NCBI GenBank assembly: GCA_022827095.1
Contig: JAJDTP010000005.1
Location: forward strand, 372,001-436,000
DNA length: 64,000 bases
Source of the DNA: Dehalococcoidia bacterium
GTDB lineage: Bacteria; Chloroflexota; Dehalococcoidia; Lucifugimonadales; UBA3495
Direction: 5' to 3'
The notes below the pieces were generated by a model. The model made no database searches. It had not been told where the DNA came from and saw only the letters and a list, made by a program, of their open reading frames with translations. A program made the translations under genes and the position numbers. This document shows, piece after piece, positions 1-8,765 of this stretch; positions within the stretch are counted from its first letter, which is position 1, and every line of letters begins with the position of its first letter.

Positions 1-61
1 GGCGGGGCACGCGGCTCAAGGCAATCCAATAGCCCAGGGGATCGGTTCGAGTGGCGCTCAT
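1..61 (-). CDS. partial N-terminus, possibly DNA-processing protein DprA
   Basis: Only about 20 residues are visible before the window edge: MSATRTDPLGYWIALSRVPR. The YWIALSRVP stretch resembles the start of DprA/Smf proteins, which usually open with a similar helix before a helix-hairpin-helix. DprA loads RecA onto incoming single-stranded DNA during transformation. The ATG lies only 7 nt from an extended -10 (TGC-TAGAAT on the minus strand), so the transcript may be leaderless. The fragment is too short to be sure of the family. Confidence 0.3.
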   Translation of the reverse strand, partial: MSATRTDPLGYWIALSRVPR

Positions 62-68
62 CGCAGGG

Positions 69-77
69 ATTCTAGCA
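69..77 (-). promoter_or_regulatory. extended -10 promoter element
   Basis: The minus strand reads TGC-TAGAAT, an extended -10 for the leftward partial gene. Seven bases separate the hexamer from the ATG, so transcription would start at or very near the start codon. Confidence 0.4.
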
Positions 78-189
78 CAGGGTTTGTGCTGGGACGGCGG
101 GATTGTGTCAGTGATTTTCGTGGATGCGAATGACTGACGACCTGCGCCGAAGGCGGCGGCGTGTGGCGGTTACATGTGTTGGTCGTTTC

Positions 190-218
190 TTGCCCGTGCA
201 TTCGGAGTCGGCTAGTAT
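190..218 (+). promoter_or_regulatory. sigma70-type promoter of the GMC oxidoreductase
   Basis: TTGCCC and TAGTAT are separated by exactly 17 bases. Transcription would start near 225, about 30 bases before the ATG at 257. This position argues against the longer ORF start at 161, which would lie upstream of the promoter. Confidence 0.5.
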
Positions 219-256
219 TGCGGCCAGCCAATTACACGCAGATGCAGGAGGTCCCG

Positions 257-1801
257 ATGCGATACGACTATATCGTGGTGGGCGCCGGCTCGGCCGGATC
301 CACCATTGCCACCCGCCTCTCCGAAGACCCGGACAAGAGCGTGCTGCTGCTGGAGGCGGGGCCAGACTACCCCGACTTCAACCACTTGCCGGATGATTTG
401 AAGCTGGGCAACAACGTTTTCTTTTCGGCCTATGGCCCGCACAGTTGGGCGTACAACGCCCGGGTGACGGCGCAACAGACCGACCTGGTGATCCCGCGGG
501 GAAAGGCCACTGGAGGTTCCTCGGCCATCAACGGCCAGGTTCTCTACCGGGGCATACCTGAGGACTACGACCGGTGGGCGGAATGGGGCAACGACGAGTG
601 GGGCTACACCAGCGTGCTCCCGTTTTTCCGGCGGATGGAAAACGACCATGACTTCCAGGACGATTGGCACGGGACGGACGGCCCTATCCCGGTGCGACGT
701 TACCGACCTGACGAATGGCTGCCGCACTCGGTGGCATTCAAAGACGCGGCATTGGCGCTGGGTTTCAACGATGATCCGGACCAGAACCACCCGGAATCGA
801 CAGGCGTGTCGCCGCGGGCGCGCAACACGCTGGACGGGGTCAGGATAAGCACGGCTCTGGCCTACCTGAACCTGGCGCGCCACCGGCTGAACTTGACCAT
901 ACGGGCCAACGTGCAGGCGTGCCGGGTGGTGTTCGACGGCAAACGAGCGGTGGGCGTGGAAGTGGAGAGCGCGGGCGACCGGTTCGTGGTCGAAGGTGGT
1001 CAGATCGTGGTGAGCAGCGGAGCGATTGCGTCTCCGCAATTGCTGCTGTTGTCGGGCGTCGGGCCGGCGGACCACCTGCGCGAGGTTGGCATCCCGGTGG
1101 TGCACGAGCTGCCGGGCGTGGGACAGAACTTGCGGGATCATCCGTCGGCGTGCGTGCTGTTCCGCGCTGCCGGCGACCGGCCGGACGTGCAGGCGGCGGC
1201 GATCCAGGTTGGCCTCAGGTACACCGTTGAGGACTCGTACCTGCGCAACGACATGCAGATTTCGCCGCTGCTGATGACCTCGGAGCACCGGCCGGCGCAG
1301 GTGGTGATCGACGACGATGAAAACTACATCGGGATCAGCGCGAGCCTGCAGCTGGCGCTGGGCAAGGGCGAGCTGAGGCTCAAGTCCAACGACCCACTGG
1401 AATACCCGTACCTGGACTACAACTATTACGAGGAGCCGTTTGACCTGGAGCGGATGCGCAAGGCCATTCGCACGTGCGTCGAGATCGGAGAGCACCCGTC
1501 CTATCGGGAAATCCTGTTGGAGCGGGTCAATCCGGTCGATGCCGATTTGACATCGGACGGGGCGTTGGACGACTGGCTGATGCGAAACTCAGGCACGTCG
1601 CACCACGTTTCGGGGACGTGCAAGATGGGGCCGGCCAGCGACGGCATGGCCGTGGTGGACCAACAGGGCCGGATCCACGGGTTGGAGAACATCCGGGTGG
1701 CCGACGCGTCCGTCATGCCGGACTGCATCCGAGCGAACACCAACGCCACCACGATTATGATCGGCGAGAAAGTGGCGGACTACATTCGCACGGGCAGATA
1801 A
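257..1801 (+). CDS. GMC family FAD-dependent oxidoreductase (choline/alcohol dehydrogenase type)
   Basis: This 514-aa flavoprotein of the glucose-methanol-choline family oxidises an alcohol to an aldehyde; the substrate cannot be told. The N-terminal FAD-binding motif is VVGAGSAGS (residues about 7-15), followed by a LLLEAGP strand and the GGSSAINGQVLYRG GMC signature. The C-terminus has the SGTSHHVSGTCKMG segment with the catalytic His region and VADASVMP. ATG 257 follows AGGAGG by five bases. The track start at 161 adds 32 residues that do not belong to the family and overlaps the likely promoter. The gene is monocistronic and ends at a hairpin shared with the convergent lactonase. Confidence 0.93.
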   Translation: MRYDYIVVGAGSAGSTIATRLSEDPDKSVLLLEAGPDYPDFNHLPDDLKLGNNVFFSAYGPHSWAYNARVTAQQTDLVIPRGKATGGSSAINGQVLYRGIPEDYDRWAEWGNDEWGYTSVLPFFRRMENDHDFQDDWHGTDGPIPVRRYRPDEWLPHSVAFKDAALALGFNDDPDQNHPESTGVSPRARNTLDGVRISTALAYLNLARHRLNLTIRANVQACRVVFDGKRAVGVEVESAGDRFVVEGGQIVVSSGAIASPQLLLLSGVGPADHLREVGIPVVHELPGVGQNLRDHPSACVLFRAAGDRPDVQAAAIQVGLRYTVEDSYLRNDMQISPLLMTSEHRPAQVVIDDDENYIGISASLQLALGKGELRLKSNDPLEYPYLDYNYYEEPFDLERMRKAIRTCVEIGEHPSYREILLERVNPVDADLTSDGALDDWLMRNSGTSHHVSGTCKMGPASDGMAVVDQQGRIHGLENIRVADASVMPDCIRANTNATTIMIGEKVADYIRTGR

Positions 1802-1839
1802 GCCGGCGCCCACAGGACGGGCGCGGAGATTGAATGGGC

Positions 1840-1863
1840 AGGGGCGACGCGCGCGTCGCCCCT
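1840..1863. terminator. hairpin between convergent genes
   Basis: AGGGGCGACG and CGTCGCCCCT form a perfect 10-bp stem with a CGCG loop, between the GMC gene (+) and the lactonase (-). There is no U-run in either direction, so it may be a weak bidirectional terminator or a REP-like palindrome. Confidence 0.45.
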
Positions 1864-1883
1864 CAAAGTCGCAGTGACCGGGT

Positions 1884-2801
1884 TCAAATGACGCGGGGAA
1901 CCGGTACGCCCGGAATGTTCACCCGCACCCGGCACAGTTCATGGAAGGTAGTGATGTACAGCGTCCGCCAGTCGCCGCCGCCGAAGCCGACATTGGTGGC
2001 CCGCCGGCCTTCGCCCAGGGCAATCGTGCCGAGATGCCGACCGTCCGGAGCGATAATCCAGACGCCGCCCGGCCCGGTGCTGTAGAGATTTCCCTCCAGG
2101 TCGCACTTCATGCCGTCCGGTACGCCGCCGCGCTCGTCGTTCACTACGCAGAACAGCCGGCCGTTGTCAATGCCGCCGTCCGGGCGGACGTCCCACGCCT
2201 TGATCAGGCCGACGCGGGAGTCGTTCACGTAGAGGATGCTCTCGCCGGGCGAGAAGCAGAGGCCGTTGGGTCCGACGTAGTCGTCGATGAGCAGGGTGAT
2301 GTCGCTGAGGTCCGGGGACACGCGATACACGCCAGCGAAGCCCAATTCCATGCCGGGGTAAGTGTCTCGATACGGGTCGGTGAAGTAGATGGAGCCGTCG
2401 GACCTGACCACCAGGTCGTTGGGACGGTTGAGCCGCTTGCCTTGGTAATTGTCGGCGACGACCGTGATGCTGCCGTCGGCTTCCTGCCGGGTGACGCGGC
2501 GGGCGTCGTGCTCGCAGGCGAGGAGGCGTCCCTGGGGATCGCGGGTCAGGCCGTTGGCCTCGTTGGTGCCGGCCTGGAATTCGGAAAGGCCGTCGGCGTC
2601 GTTGTAGCGCATGCGGCGATTGCCGCCGATGTCGCTGAAGAGCAGGTATCCGCCCTCCTGGAACCAGACCGGGCCTTCGGCAGGCCACCACGGGACGCCC
2701 AGGGCGGAGCCGTCGCCGCCGAAACCGCTGGCGAGCCATTCGACTTCCTGGTCGAGGTCGATGATGCGTTCCAGACCGGGGGATACCTGTTCGATGGGCA
2801 T
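1884..2801 (-). CDS. SMP-30/gluconolactonase family protein
   Basis: This 305-aa six-bladed beta-propeller of the SMP-30/gluconolactonase family is a probable metal-dependent sugar lactonase. Visible motifs are the EGPVWF-type entry segment (AEGPVWFQEGGYLLFSDI), the RPNDLVV metal-site segment with IYFTDP, and GPNGLCFSPGESILYVNDS. The start is ATG 2801, preceded by GGGAGC; the upstream 46 residues of the track ORF are the shadow of the GH15 gene. It is the last gene of a five-gene minus-strand run and lies 19 bases after the GH15 gene. That suggests a role in sugar oxidation downstream of glucan hydrolysis, which is inference. Confidence 0.85.
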   Translation of the reverse strand: MPIEQVSPGLERIIDLDQEVEWLASGFGGDGSALGVPWWPAEGPVWFQEGGYLLFSDIGGNRRMRYNDADGLSEFQAGTNEANGLTRDPQGRLLACEHDARRVTRQEADGSITVVADNYQGKRLNRPNDLVVRSDGSIYFTDPYRDTYPGMELGFAGVYRVSPDLSDITLLIDDYVGPNGLCFSPGESILYVNDSRVGLIKAWDVRPDGGIDNGRLFCVVNDERGGVPDGMKCDLEGNLYSTGPGGVWIIAPDGRHLGTIALGEGRRATNVGFGGGDWRTLYITTFHELCRVRVNIPGVPVPRVI

Positions 2802-2820
2802 GGTTTTTGCTCCCTGTAGG

Positions 2821-4662
2821 TTAGCGGATGCCCGACAGCGCGCGGTCGAGGTTGAACGCGGAGCTGATGAGGGCGAGGTGGGTGAAAGCCTGGGGGAAGT
2901 TGCCGAGGCCCTCGCCGCTGGGCCCGGTCTCCTCGGCATACAGACCGAGGTGGTTGGCGTAGCCCAGCATCTTCTCGAACATGAGACGGGCCTGGTCGAG
3001 CCGGCGAGGGTCGCCCCAACCGGCGCGGGTGAGGGCTTCCACCAGCCAGAAGGTGCACATGTTGAACGTGCCCTCGTGTCCGGTCAGGCCGTCGGTGAAC
3101 TGCTCGTGATTGTAACGGTAGACGAGGCTGTCCGAAACTAACCCGCCCTGTTGGGGGCTGCGATTGATGGCGTCGATGGTGCTCAGCATGCGGGGGTCGG
3201 TGGGCGACATGAAGAAGACCAGCGGCATGATGAGGTTGGAGGCGTCCAGCGAATCGCTGCCGTAGTGCTGGACGAAGGCCTGGCGGTCCTGGTTCCAGCC
3301 GCGGCTCTGAATTTCCTCATAGATCTCGTCACGCGTGGAGATCCACCGCTGGCGTTCGGAGGGGAAGGAGCGCAGTTCCGAAAGCTTCAGGGCGCGGTCA
3401 AGCATGACCCAGCACATCAACTTGGAATAGACGAAATGCTGGCGGCCGCCGCGAGTTTCCCAGATACCCTCGTCGGCCAGGCGCCAGTTGTCGCAGACCC
3501 AGTTGGTCATCTGGCGGAGTTTGGTCCAGAAGTCGAAGGAGATGGGCTCGCCGTACCGGTTGAACAGGTAGACGGAGTCCATGAGCTCGCCGTAGATGTC
3601 CAGCTGGAGCTGGTCGTAGGCGCCGTTGCCGATACGCACGGGCTTCGAACCCCGGTATCCGTCCAGGTGGTCGAGGGTCACCTCGTCGAGGCTGCGGCGA
3701 CCATCGATGCCGTAGAGGATCTGGATATTGCTCCAGTCGCCGTCGAAGGGATCGATCTGGGCCTCAAGCCAGTGCATGAAATTGCTGGCCTCGTTGGTGA
3801 AGCCGATGCGCAGCAGGGCGTACAGGGTGAACGCGGCGTCGCGTATCCAGGTGTAGCGGTAGTCCCAGTTGCGCACGCCTCCGAGTTCTTCCGGCAGGCT
3901 GCAGGTGGGGGCGGCCACGATGGCGCCGGTGGGTTCGTAGGTGAGCAGCTTGAGGACGAGGGCGGACCGCTCGACCATCTCGCGCCACCGGCCCTTATAG
4001 GTGCACTGGGACAGCCAGTTACGCCAATAGGAGACGGTTTCCTCGAACAGGGCGTTGCTCTCTCGTTCCGACGGCGGGTGGTAATCGACGGTGTCGTCGC
4101 CCATTACTCCGATGGAGAACGTGGAGGATTGACCTTCGTTGAGTACGAAAGCGCCAATGACGCCACCATCGTGTCGCTCCAACAGAATATCGGTGGACAG
4201 CTGCAGGCCCAGGTCGTTGGAGATGAATGCGACCCCGTTTTCGTTGAGCTCGGTTCGGTGCGCGTCGCGGGCGTAGTTGAATGCAGGATAGCACTCGAGG
4301 AAGAAGGGGACGACACCGCGAACGCAGTTGACCCGGCGAATCAGTTCCGTGTGGTGGTGGGGGCGTTCCGGGGAGGGCACCGGCATGAAGTCGATTACCT
4401 CGGCGACCCCGTTTTCGGCGAGGAACCGGGTGATCAGCACGTTAGTGTCCGGCCAGTACACCTGGCGTTGGACCGGCGGGTCGTCAAGGAGGGGAGCGAT
4501 CTTGAAGTAGCCGCCCTTCTTGTCGTCGAGCACGGCGCCGAACACGCTGGGCGAATCGAAGTCAGGGCAGCAGAACCAGTCCACGGAGCCGTTGACCCCG
4601 ATCAGGGCACAGGTTCGCATGTTGCCGACGATTCCGTAATCTTCTATCGGCAGATAGGCCAT
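2821..4662 (-). CDS. glycoside hydrolase family 15 (glucoamylase/trehalase-like)
   Basis: This 613-aa protein has the bacterial GH15 layout. An N-terminal beta-sandwich opens with [19 protein letters not shown]-type sequence and [14 protein letters not shown]. An (alpha/alpha)6 barrel follows, with the [20 protein letters not shown] segment (about residue 270), [14 protein letters not shown] and the late [14 protein letters not shown] segment that normally carries a catalytic region. Family members hydrolyse terminal alpha-glucosides or trehalose. There is no signal peptide, so it probably acts in the cytosol on internal oligosaccharides. It sits in an operon between the DM13 protein and the lactonase. 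Confidence 0.9.
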   Translation of the reverse strand: MAYLPIEDYGIVGNMRTCALIGVNGSVDWFCCPDFDSPSVFGAVLDDKKGGYFKIAPLLDDPPVQRQVYWPDTNVLITRFLAENGVAEVIDFMPVPSPERPHHHTELIRRVNCVRGVVPFFLECYPAFNYARDAHRTELNENGVAFISNDLGLQLSTDILLERHDGGVIGAFVLNEGQSSTFSIGVMGDDTVDYHPPSERESNALFEETVSYWRNWLSQCTYKGRWREMVERSALVLKLLTYEPTGAIVAAPTCSLPEELGGVRNWDYRYTWIRDAAFTLYALLRIGFTNEASNFMHWLEAQIDPFDGDWSNIQILYGIDGRRSLDEVTLDHLDGYRGSKPVRIGNGAYDQLQLDIYGELMDSVYLFNRYGEPISFDFWTKLRQMTNWVCDNWRLADEGIWETRGGRQHFVYSKLMCWVMLDRALKLSELRSFPSERQRWISTRDEIYEEIQSRGWNQDRQAFVQHYGSDSLDASNLIMPLVFFMSPTDPRMLSTIDAINRSPQQGGLVSDSLVYRYNHEQFTDGLTGHEGTFNMCTFWLVEALTRAGWGDPRRLDQARLMFEKMLGYANHLGLYAEETGPSGEGLGNFPQAFTHLALISSAFNLDRALSGIR

Positions 4663-4688
4663 GATTTCGGCCCTCGAGTCGATTATCC

Positions 4689-5297
4689 CTAAGGGGTCTC
4701 CAACGTAGCGACGCTGAATACCACTCGGAACGGGTTGCAGTATATGACCACGCTCTGGACATCGGCCAGCGATACGCTGGACGGTATATCATAGTTTTGC
4801 GAGCCGACGTTGCCCTTCAACTTGCCCAACTCCACGTAGCCCGCGTCATCGAGATCGGAATGGCTCTCGGGGTTGGGGGCGTTGGCCAGCAGGACACGGA
4901 GGTCCGGCCCGTTGGTGACGCGGAAGTCCTCCAGCCTCAACACGTTCCCTCCTGCTGAGCCGAGGTCATAAACCGTGGCAGTGCCGGAGCCCTTGTGGAA
5001 GGAGTCGGCGTCGCGGAACTGGCCCATGAGGCCGGCCTGCGGCTGAGCCTGGGAGCCGGCGGAGCTCGAGGAGTCAGGCATAGCCTCGTCAACCGGGCGC
5101 TCCAGGTTGGCGGCTGCGGCCATGGCGTCCTCGACTTCAGCCATGGTCATGTTGGCGGGGACGACGGCCTGATGGGCCAGGGGGAATTCCTCGTGAACTT
5201 CAGTGGTGGTGATCAGTGGACTCAGGAGCCACCAGGCCAGCCACGCTACGGGGATGATGATGAGTATTCCAATTCCGACCAATAGGTATCGAAGCAT
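4689..5297 (-). CDS. membrane-anchored DM13 domain protein
   Basis: The 202-aa protein starts with a single transmembrane segment ([21 protein letters not shown], about residues 3-23). A low-complexity linker follows, then a C-terminal DM13 domain (about 95-200): [29 protein letters not shown], and the terminal [19 protein letters not shown]13 domains are proposed to take part in extracytoplasmic redox or electron transfer around the conserved Cys. The topology places the domain outside the membrane. It is 26 bases upstream of the GH15 gene and 37 after the SirB1-like gene. Confidence 0.85.
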   Translation of the reverse strand: MLRYLLVGIGILIIIPVAWLAWWLLSPLITTTEVHEEFPLAHQAVVPANMTMAEVEDAMAAAANLERPVDEAMPDSSSSAGSQAQPQAGLMGQFRDADSFHKGSGTATVYDLGSAGGNVLRLEDFRVTNGPDLRVLLANAPNPESHSDLDDAGYVELGKLKGNVGSQNYDIPSSVSLADVQSVVIYCNPFRVVFSVATLETP

Positions 5298-5334
5298 TAT
5301 CGCGCTCCATTCGTTGGGATGGGTTATTGGGTGC

Positions 5335-6174
5335 TCAGGATAGCGTACCCCTCAATCTGGACAGGGCATTGCGGACGGTCTCGATATCATCGGCATTGGG
5401 TGCTGCTTCTATATACGCGGCGAAGTCGTCGGCAGATTGTTGATGATTGCCGGCCTTGAGGTGCACCACGGCACGATCGCGCTGTTCCTCGGGCCGGTCG
5501 GGGAGGACCGCCATAAGCGCGCCGATGGTGGTGATGCAGCGGTCGAACTCCTCCCGGTCCCAGTAAATCGCCTTCAGGTTGCGGAGGACACGAGCCAGGA
5601 TTTCCCGCGGGGTAACCGGGTTGAGGTGATGCTCTTCCAGGCGGGCGTCATCGCCGGCGGCCTGGCGCATGACCGCGCCGCACTCGTCGCGGTTCATGAG
5701 CACGCCGCCGTTGAAAGCGTCGACGAAAAGGTTTTCCTCGTTGCGGTGGCGGACGAGGAAATGGCCCGGCATGCCGATGCCCAGCACCGGAACACCGGCG
5801 CGGCGACCGACTTCGATGCACAGCAGCGATAGCGTGATGGGGATGCCCAGGCGGCGCTGCAGCACCTGGTGCAGGTAAGAATTACTGGGGTCGTAATAAT
5901 CGTCCCGGTTGCCGGAGAACCCGATGACGCCGAAGAGCAGGTCGGTGATGGCGTTCAGTTCCTCAAGGGCGCTGGCTTGGGCCGGCATGCGACCCCGCGC
6001 GGCTTCGGCCATGCGATCGAGATTGGCGCATGAACCCTCGATGTCCACGTTGGGGTCGTCGGTGGACGCGATCAGGAGGGCGCCGGTGGCGAGGTCAAAA
6101 TCCCCGTCGACGGCGTCCGCCGACTCCGACGCAACAAGCTTGTGTAGTTCCAGGATGGCGTCTGCCGCAAACAT
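5335..6174 (-). CDS. SirB1-like transglutaminase/TPR protein
   Basis: This 279-aa protein resembles the SirB1/YchA family, in which an N-terminal transglutaminase-like domain is followed by TPR-like helices. The motifs YYDPSNSYLHQVLQRRLGIPITLSLL and VGRRAGVPVLGIGMPGHFLVRH are diagnostic, then DAFNGG and a C-terminal helical repeat (DRPEEQRDRAVVHLKAGNHQQSADDFAAYIE). The biochemical role is not established. It is the second gene of the minus-strand operon. Confidence 0.85.
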   Translation of the reverse strand: MFAADAILELHKLVASESADAVDGDFDLATGALLIASTDDPNVDIEGSCANLDRMAEAARGRMPAQASALEELNAITDLLFGVIGFSGNRDDYYDPSNSYLHQVLQRRLGIPITLSLLCIEVGRRAGVPVLGIGMPGHFLVRHRNEENLFVDAFNGGVLMNRDECGAVMRQAAGDDARLEEHHLNPVTPREILARVLRNLKAIYWDREEFDRCITTIGALMAVLPDRPEEQRDRAVVHLKAGNHQQSADDFAAYIEAAPNADDIETVRNALSRLRGTLS

Positions 6175-6198
6175 AAAATGCTCCCACTGAAGGCGGGG

Positions 6199-6471
6199 CT
6201 AAACGCCGATGCCGGCGGAGCGGCGGCGGCGAAATTCAGCGGCGGTGACGTCGTCCACCGGGGGATTGCCGGGGTAACTGGCCTGTTCGGCGACGACCGC
6301 ATCCTCGCGCTCGGCGATGTCGCGGACTTCGCGGGTTTCCTTCCCGCAGTGGTCGCACCAGGTCAGGTCGTTGGTCATCAGTCGCATGTTGTCTTTCTTG
6401 ACCGTCATGATGCCGAATTGCCCGGAACAAAGGGCGCAACGACGGATGATGGTGACGTCAGTAATCGGCAA
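6199..6471 (-). CDS. small Zn-ribbon protein, function unknown
   Basis: This 90-aa protein has two CxxC pairs, CALC (about 12-15) and CDHC (about 39-42), that would form one zinc ribbon. The tail is acidic then Arg-rich. The start is TTG 6471, preceded by AGGAGG with 8-base spacing, which supports a real gene despite the rare start. It is the first gene of the operon that continues with SirB1, DM13, GH15 and SMP-30 (gap of 24 bases to the next). I do not recognise a named family. Confidence 0.65.
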   Translation of the reverse strand: MPITDVTIIRRCALCSGQFGIMTVKKDNMRLMTNDLTWCDHCGKETREVRDIAEREDAVVAEQASYPGNPPVDDVTAAEFRRRRSAGIGV

Positions 6472-6579
6472 AACAATTCCCTCCTGTCTTACCGGTAACG
6501 ATTGCGGCTTTCCGCCGGGGCAAACGCCGGTTCCTTCAACTCGGAAACTCGGGCAGGGCTTCGACTGCGTGAGGGTGGA

Positions 6580-7338
6580 TCAGCGGGCCGTAAAGCCGCC
6601 GTCCACCACCAATTCGGCGCCGGTGATGTAGGAGGCGTCGTCGCTGGCCAGGAACAGGACGGCGTTAGCGACTTCTTCCTGCCGGCCTTCGCGGCCCATG
6701 GGCACCTGCTCTTCGATCATGGAACGGCGGCCGTCCCGCACGTCTTCGGTGGAGATGTTGCCCATCATCGGCGGCATGTACCCGGGATGGACGGAGTTGA
6801 CCCGGATGTTTTCGGTTCCATAGCGGACGGCCATGGCCTTGGTGAAAATGCGAACGGAGCCCTTGGACGCGTTGTAGGCGGGGTGTCCACTGAGCATGCC
6901 CACGAGGCCAGCGATCGATGAGATATTGACGATGGACCCGCCGCCGTTCTGACGCATTTGGCCGATGGCGTGCTTGGTGCCCAGGAAGACCCCGGTGGAG
7001 TTGATGTCCATGATCCGGGACCAGGCTTCCAGGCTATCGTCGTCCGGAACCGCGCGGCTGCTGATGCCGGCGTTGTTGACGAGGATGTCCAGGCGGCCGA
7101 AGCGGGACACAGCCTGAGAGACCACGTTGGCCCAGGCGTCTTCGCTGGTCACGTCGGTGTGGACGAACACGCTCTCTCCGCCGACCTCGTTGATTTCGGC
7201 TTCCACCTGGCGGCCGTCGTCCTCGCGGATGTCGGCGATGACTACTTTCGCTCCTTCGCGGGCGAACAGTCGAGACTCCACGGCGCCCATGCCGTGCGCG
7301 CCGCCGCTGACGATGGCGACCTTGCCTTCCAATCGCAT
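6580..7338 (-). CDS. SDR family NAD(P)-dependent oxidoreductase
   Basis: This 252-aa classical short-chain dehydrogenase has the Rossmann motif SGGAHGMG (TGxxxGxG type, with Ser replacing Thr), NNAG, a catalytic Ser in NISSIAG, YNASK and the terminal ITGAELVVDGGFTAR. It would interconvert an alcohol and a ketone; the substrate is not predictable. ATG 7338 follows GGAG; the track start adds six residues. A close paralogue with the same C-terminus lies at 49911-50660. Confidence 0.9.
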   Translation of the reverse strand: MRLEGKVAIVSGGAHGMGAVESRLFAREGAKVVIADIREDDGRQVEAEINEVGGESVFVHTDVTSEDAWANVVSQAVSRFGRLDILVNNAGISSRAVPDDDSLEAWSRIMDINSTGVFLGTKHAIGQMRQNGGGSIVNISSIAGLVGMLSGHPAYNASKGSVRIFTKAMAVRYGTENIRVNSVHPGYMPPMMGNISTEDVRDGRRSMIEEQVPMGREGRQEEVANAVLFLASDDASYITGAELVVDGGFTAR

Positions 7339-7512
7339 TGCTTCATCTCCGGGCATCCCGCTGTCAATGACGCCGGGCTTGCCCCACGGTGGTCGGGTTC
7401 GCGCACAGGATAACCGCCGGACGCCTGGCGTTCAACCTTGATGGGGTGGGTGTATGCTGTTAGTGGCGACCGGTTCCATTACCGGAGTTTCGCTCCGACA
7501 ATGCGGAGAGGC

Positions 7513-8034
7513 ATGTACCAAGCGGCGGTATTCATTCACCTGGCATCGGCGATCATATGGATCGGCGGGAGCCTGTTCCTGGCGTTGGTGCTGATTCCGG
7601 TGCTGCGCCGGTACGCGCCGGCGCCGGGCCAGCCGCCGGTGCTGCCGCCGGATATGCTGGGCGCGATGGCGCGGCGGTTCCGGTGGATTTCGTGGGTGTG
7701 CATCGTGCTGCTGGTGGCGACGGGGCTGTACATTCTGCCGACTCGGTACGGCATCGGGTTTGGCGACTTTTTCAGCCTGGGCGGGCACTTCGTGGCGACG
7801 TTGCAGGTGAAGGTGGCGCTGGTGGCGGTGGTGATCTGGCTCAGCGCGATTCACGACTTCGTCATCGGCCCGTATACCAACCGGCTGATCGAGGCGATGC
7901 AGGCGGGAGAAGAGCCGCCGGGGTACCTGCCGCTGCTACGCCGGTCGGTGGTATGGATTGCGCGGATCAACGTGCTGCTGACCATCCTGGTGGTGGTAGT
8001 TGCCGTGACAATGACCCGGGGCACGCCGGTTTAG
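7513..8034 (+). CDS. CopD-like four-helix membrane protein
   Basis: This protein of about 173 aa has four predicted membrane helices: an N-terminal FIHLASAIIWIGGSLFLALVLIPV, ISWVCIVLLVATGLYIL, VATLQVKVALVAVVIWLSAIHDFVIG and a final VLLTILVVVVAVTM. His residues in helices 1 and 3 recall CopD and other haem b or copper membrane proteins. GGAGAGGC directly before ATG 7513 favours that start over 7501 or 7438. It is followed after 15 bases by a molybdopterin-binding domain gene, suggesting a membrane redox partner. That pairing is inference. Confidence 0.72.
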   Translation: MYQAAVFIHLASAIIWIGGSLFLALVLIPVLRRYAPAPGQPPVLPPDMLGAMARRFRWISWVCIVLLVATGLYILPTRYGIGFGDFFSLGGHFVATLQVKVALVAVVIWLSAIHDFVIGPYTNRLIEAMQAGEEPPGYLPLLRRSVVWIARINVLLTILVVVVAVTMTRGTPV

Positions 8035-8049
8035 GCTGGAGGATCGATA

Positions 8050-8565
8050 ATGACGCGACCTGAACGAGACGCCGTTTTCAACTCCCTGCCCGTTTTCGAC
8101 AACCATCATGGCCGTCCGGAAGTTTGGCCGGGCTTGCGGGTGGAGGGATTGGTTGGGCGGTCAACCGTGTTCAGCGCGGCGGAGTTGGCGGAGTTGACGC
8201 GCCAAACCATCGTCGACGATTTCCAGTGCGTGGACGGCTGGTCTGCGCCGGGTCAGCAATGGGAAGGGGTTCCGCTGACGGTTTTGTTGGATGTCGTGAA
8301 GCCTTTGCCAGAGGCGAGGTTTGCCGCCATCGCCGCGATGGATTTCAGCGTTGGCGTCGCGGTGGACGATTCATCGGGGGTTCTGCTGGCGACCCGGCTG
8401 AACGGCGACGATCTGGCGGAGGAGCATGGCGGTCCGTGCCGGCTGGTAAGCGTCGGGCAGGCGTGTTACGCCAGCGTCAAGTGGGTGGACAGCATCACCC
8501 TGACGGACGCGGTTCCGGAGGAGACGGCCCGGGAAATTGCGATGGCGCGAAACGCCGGCGGGTAG
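8050..8565 (+). CDS. molybdopterin-binding domain oxidoreductase (sulfite oxidase/MsrP type)
   Basis: This 171-aa single-domain protein resembles the oxidoreductase molybdopterin-binding domain. It has LRVEGLV, then DFQCVDGWS containing the Cys that normally ligates molybdenum, WEGVPLTVLLDVV, and GGPCRLVSVGQACYASVKWVDSITLTD near the end. There is no Tat or Sec signal and no C-terminal dimerisation domain, so it is shorter than sulfite oxidase. Its substrate is unknown. It is co-directional with the CopD-like membrane gene just upstream. Confidence 0.8.
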   Translation: MTRPERDAVFNSLPVFDNHHGRPEVWPGLRVEGLVGRSTVFSAAELAELTRQTIVDDFQCVDGWSAPGQQWEGVPLTVLLDVVKPLPEARFAAIAAMDFSVGVAVDDSSGVLLATRLNGDDLAEEHGGPCRLVSVGQACYASVKWVDSITLTDAVPEETAREIAMARNAGG

Positions 8566-8597
8566 TCTCGTATTGCGGCGGGAAAACGTCAGAATCA

Positions 8598-8687
8598 GGA
8601 TTTTCGGGATTTGCGGACTATAAGGATTGGATCCGTTCTGTGATGCAGATCTACCGATCCTGGAGCATCAAGAAATCCCGCAAATCC
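8598..8687. repeat. imperfect inverted repeat in intergenic space
   Basis: GGATTTTCGGGATTT (8598-8612) pairs with AAATCCCGCAAATCC (8673-8687), with one mismatch over 15 bases and a 60-base loop. No ORF covers this stretch between the molybdopterin protein and the end of the response regulator gene. It looks like a decayed mobile or REP-type palindrome. Confidence 0.45.
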
Positions 8688-8765
8688 AGAATGTAATGAT
8701 TCAAGAAAGCGGGCAGGCTTGAGACTGTCGCTCCGATGTCGGGTGTTTGGGCCAGCAACCAGGCG

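Noticed and set aside
212-1495. Long minus-strand ORF (427 aa) over the GMC gene
   Set aside because: It is the antisense shadow of a clear GMC oxidoreductase; the sequence is Arg/Val/His-rich with no family motif.
3151-4692. 513-aa plus-strand ORF over the GH15 gene
   Set aside because: Antisense shadow in high-GC DNA; the minus-strand GH15 has complete family motifs and a good start.
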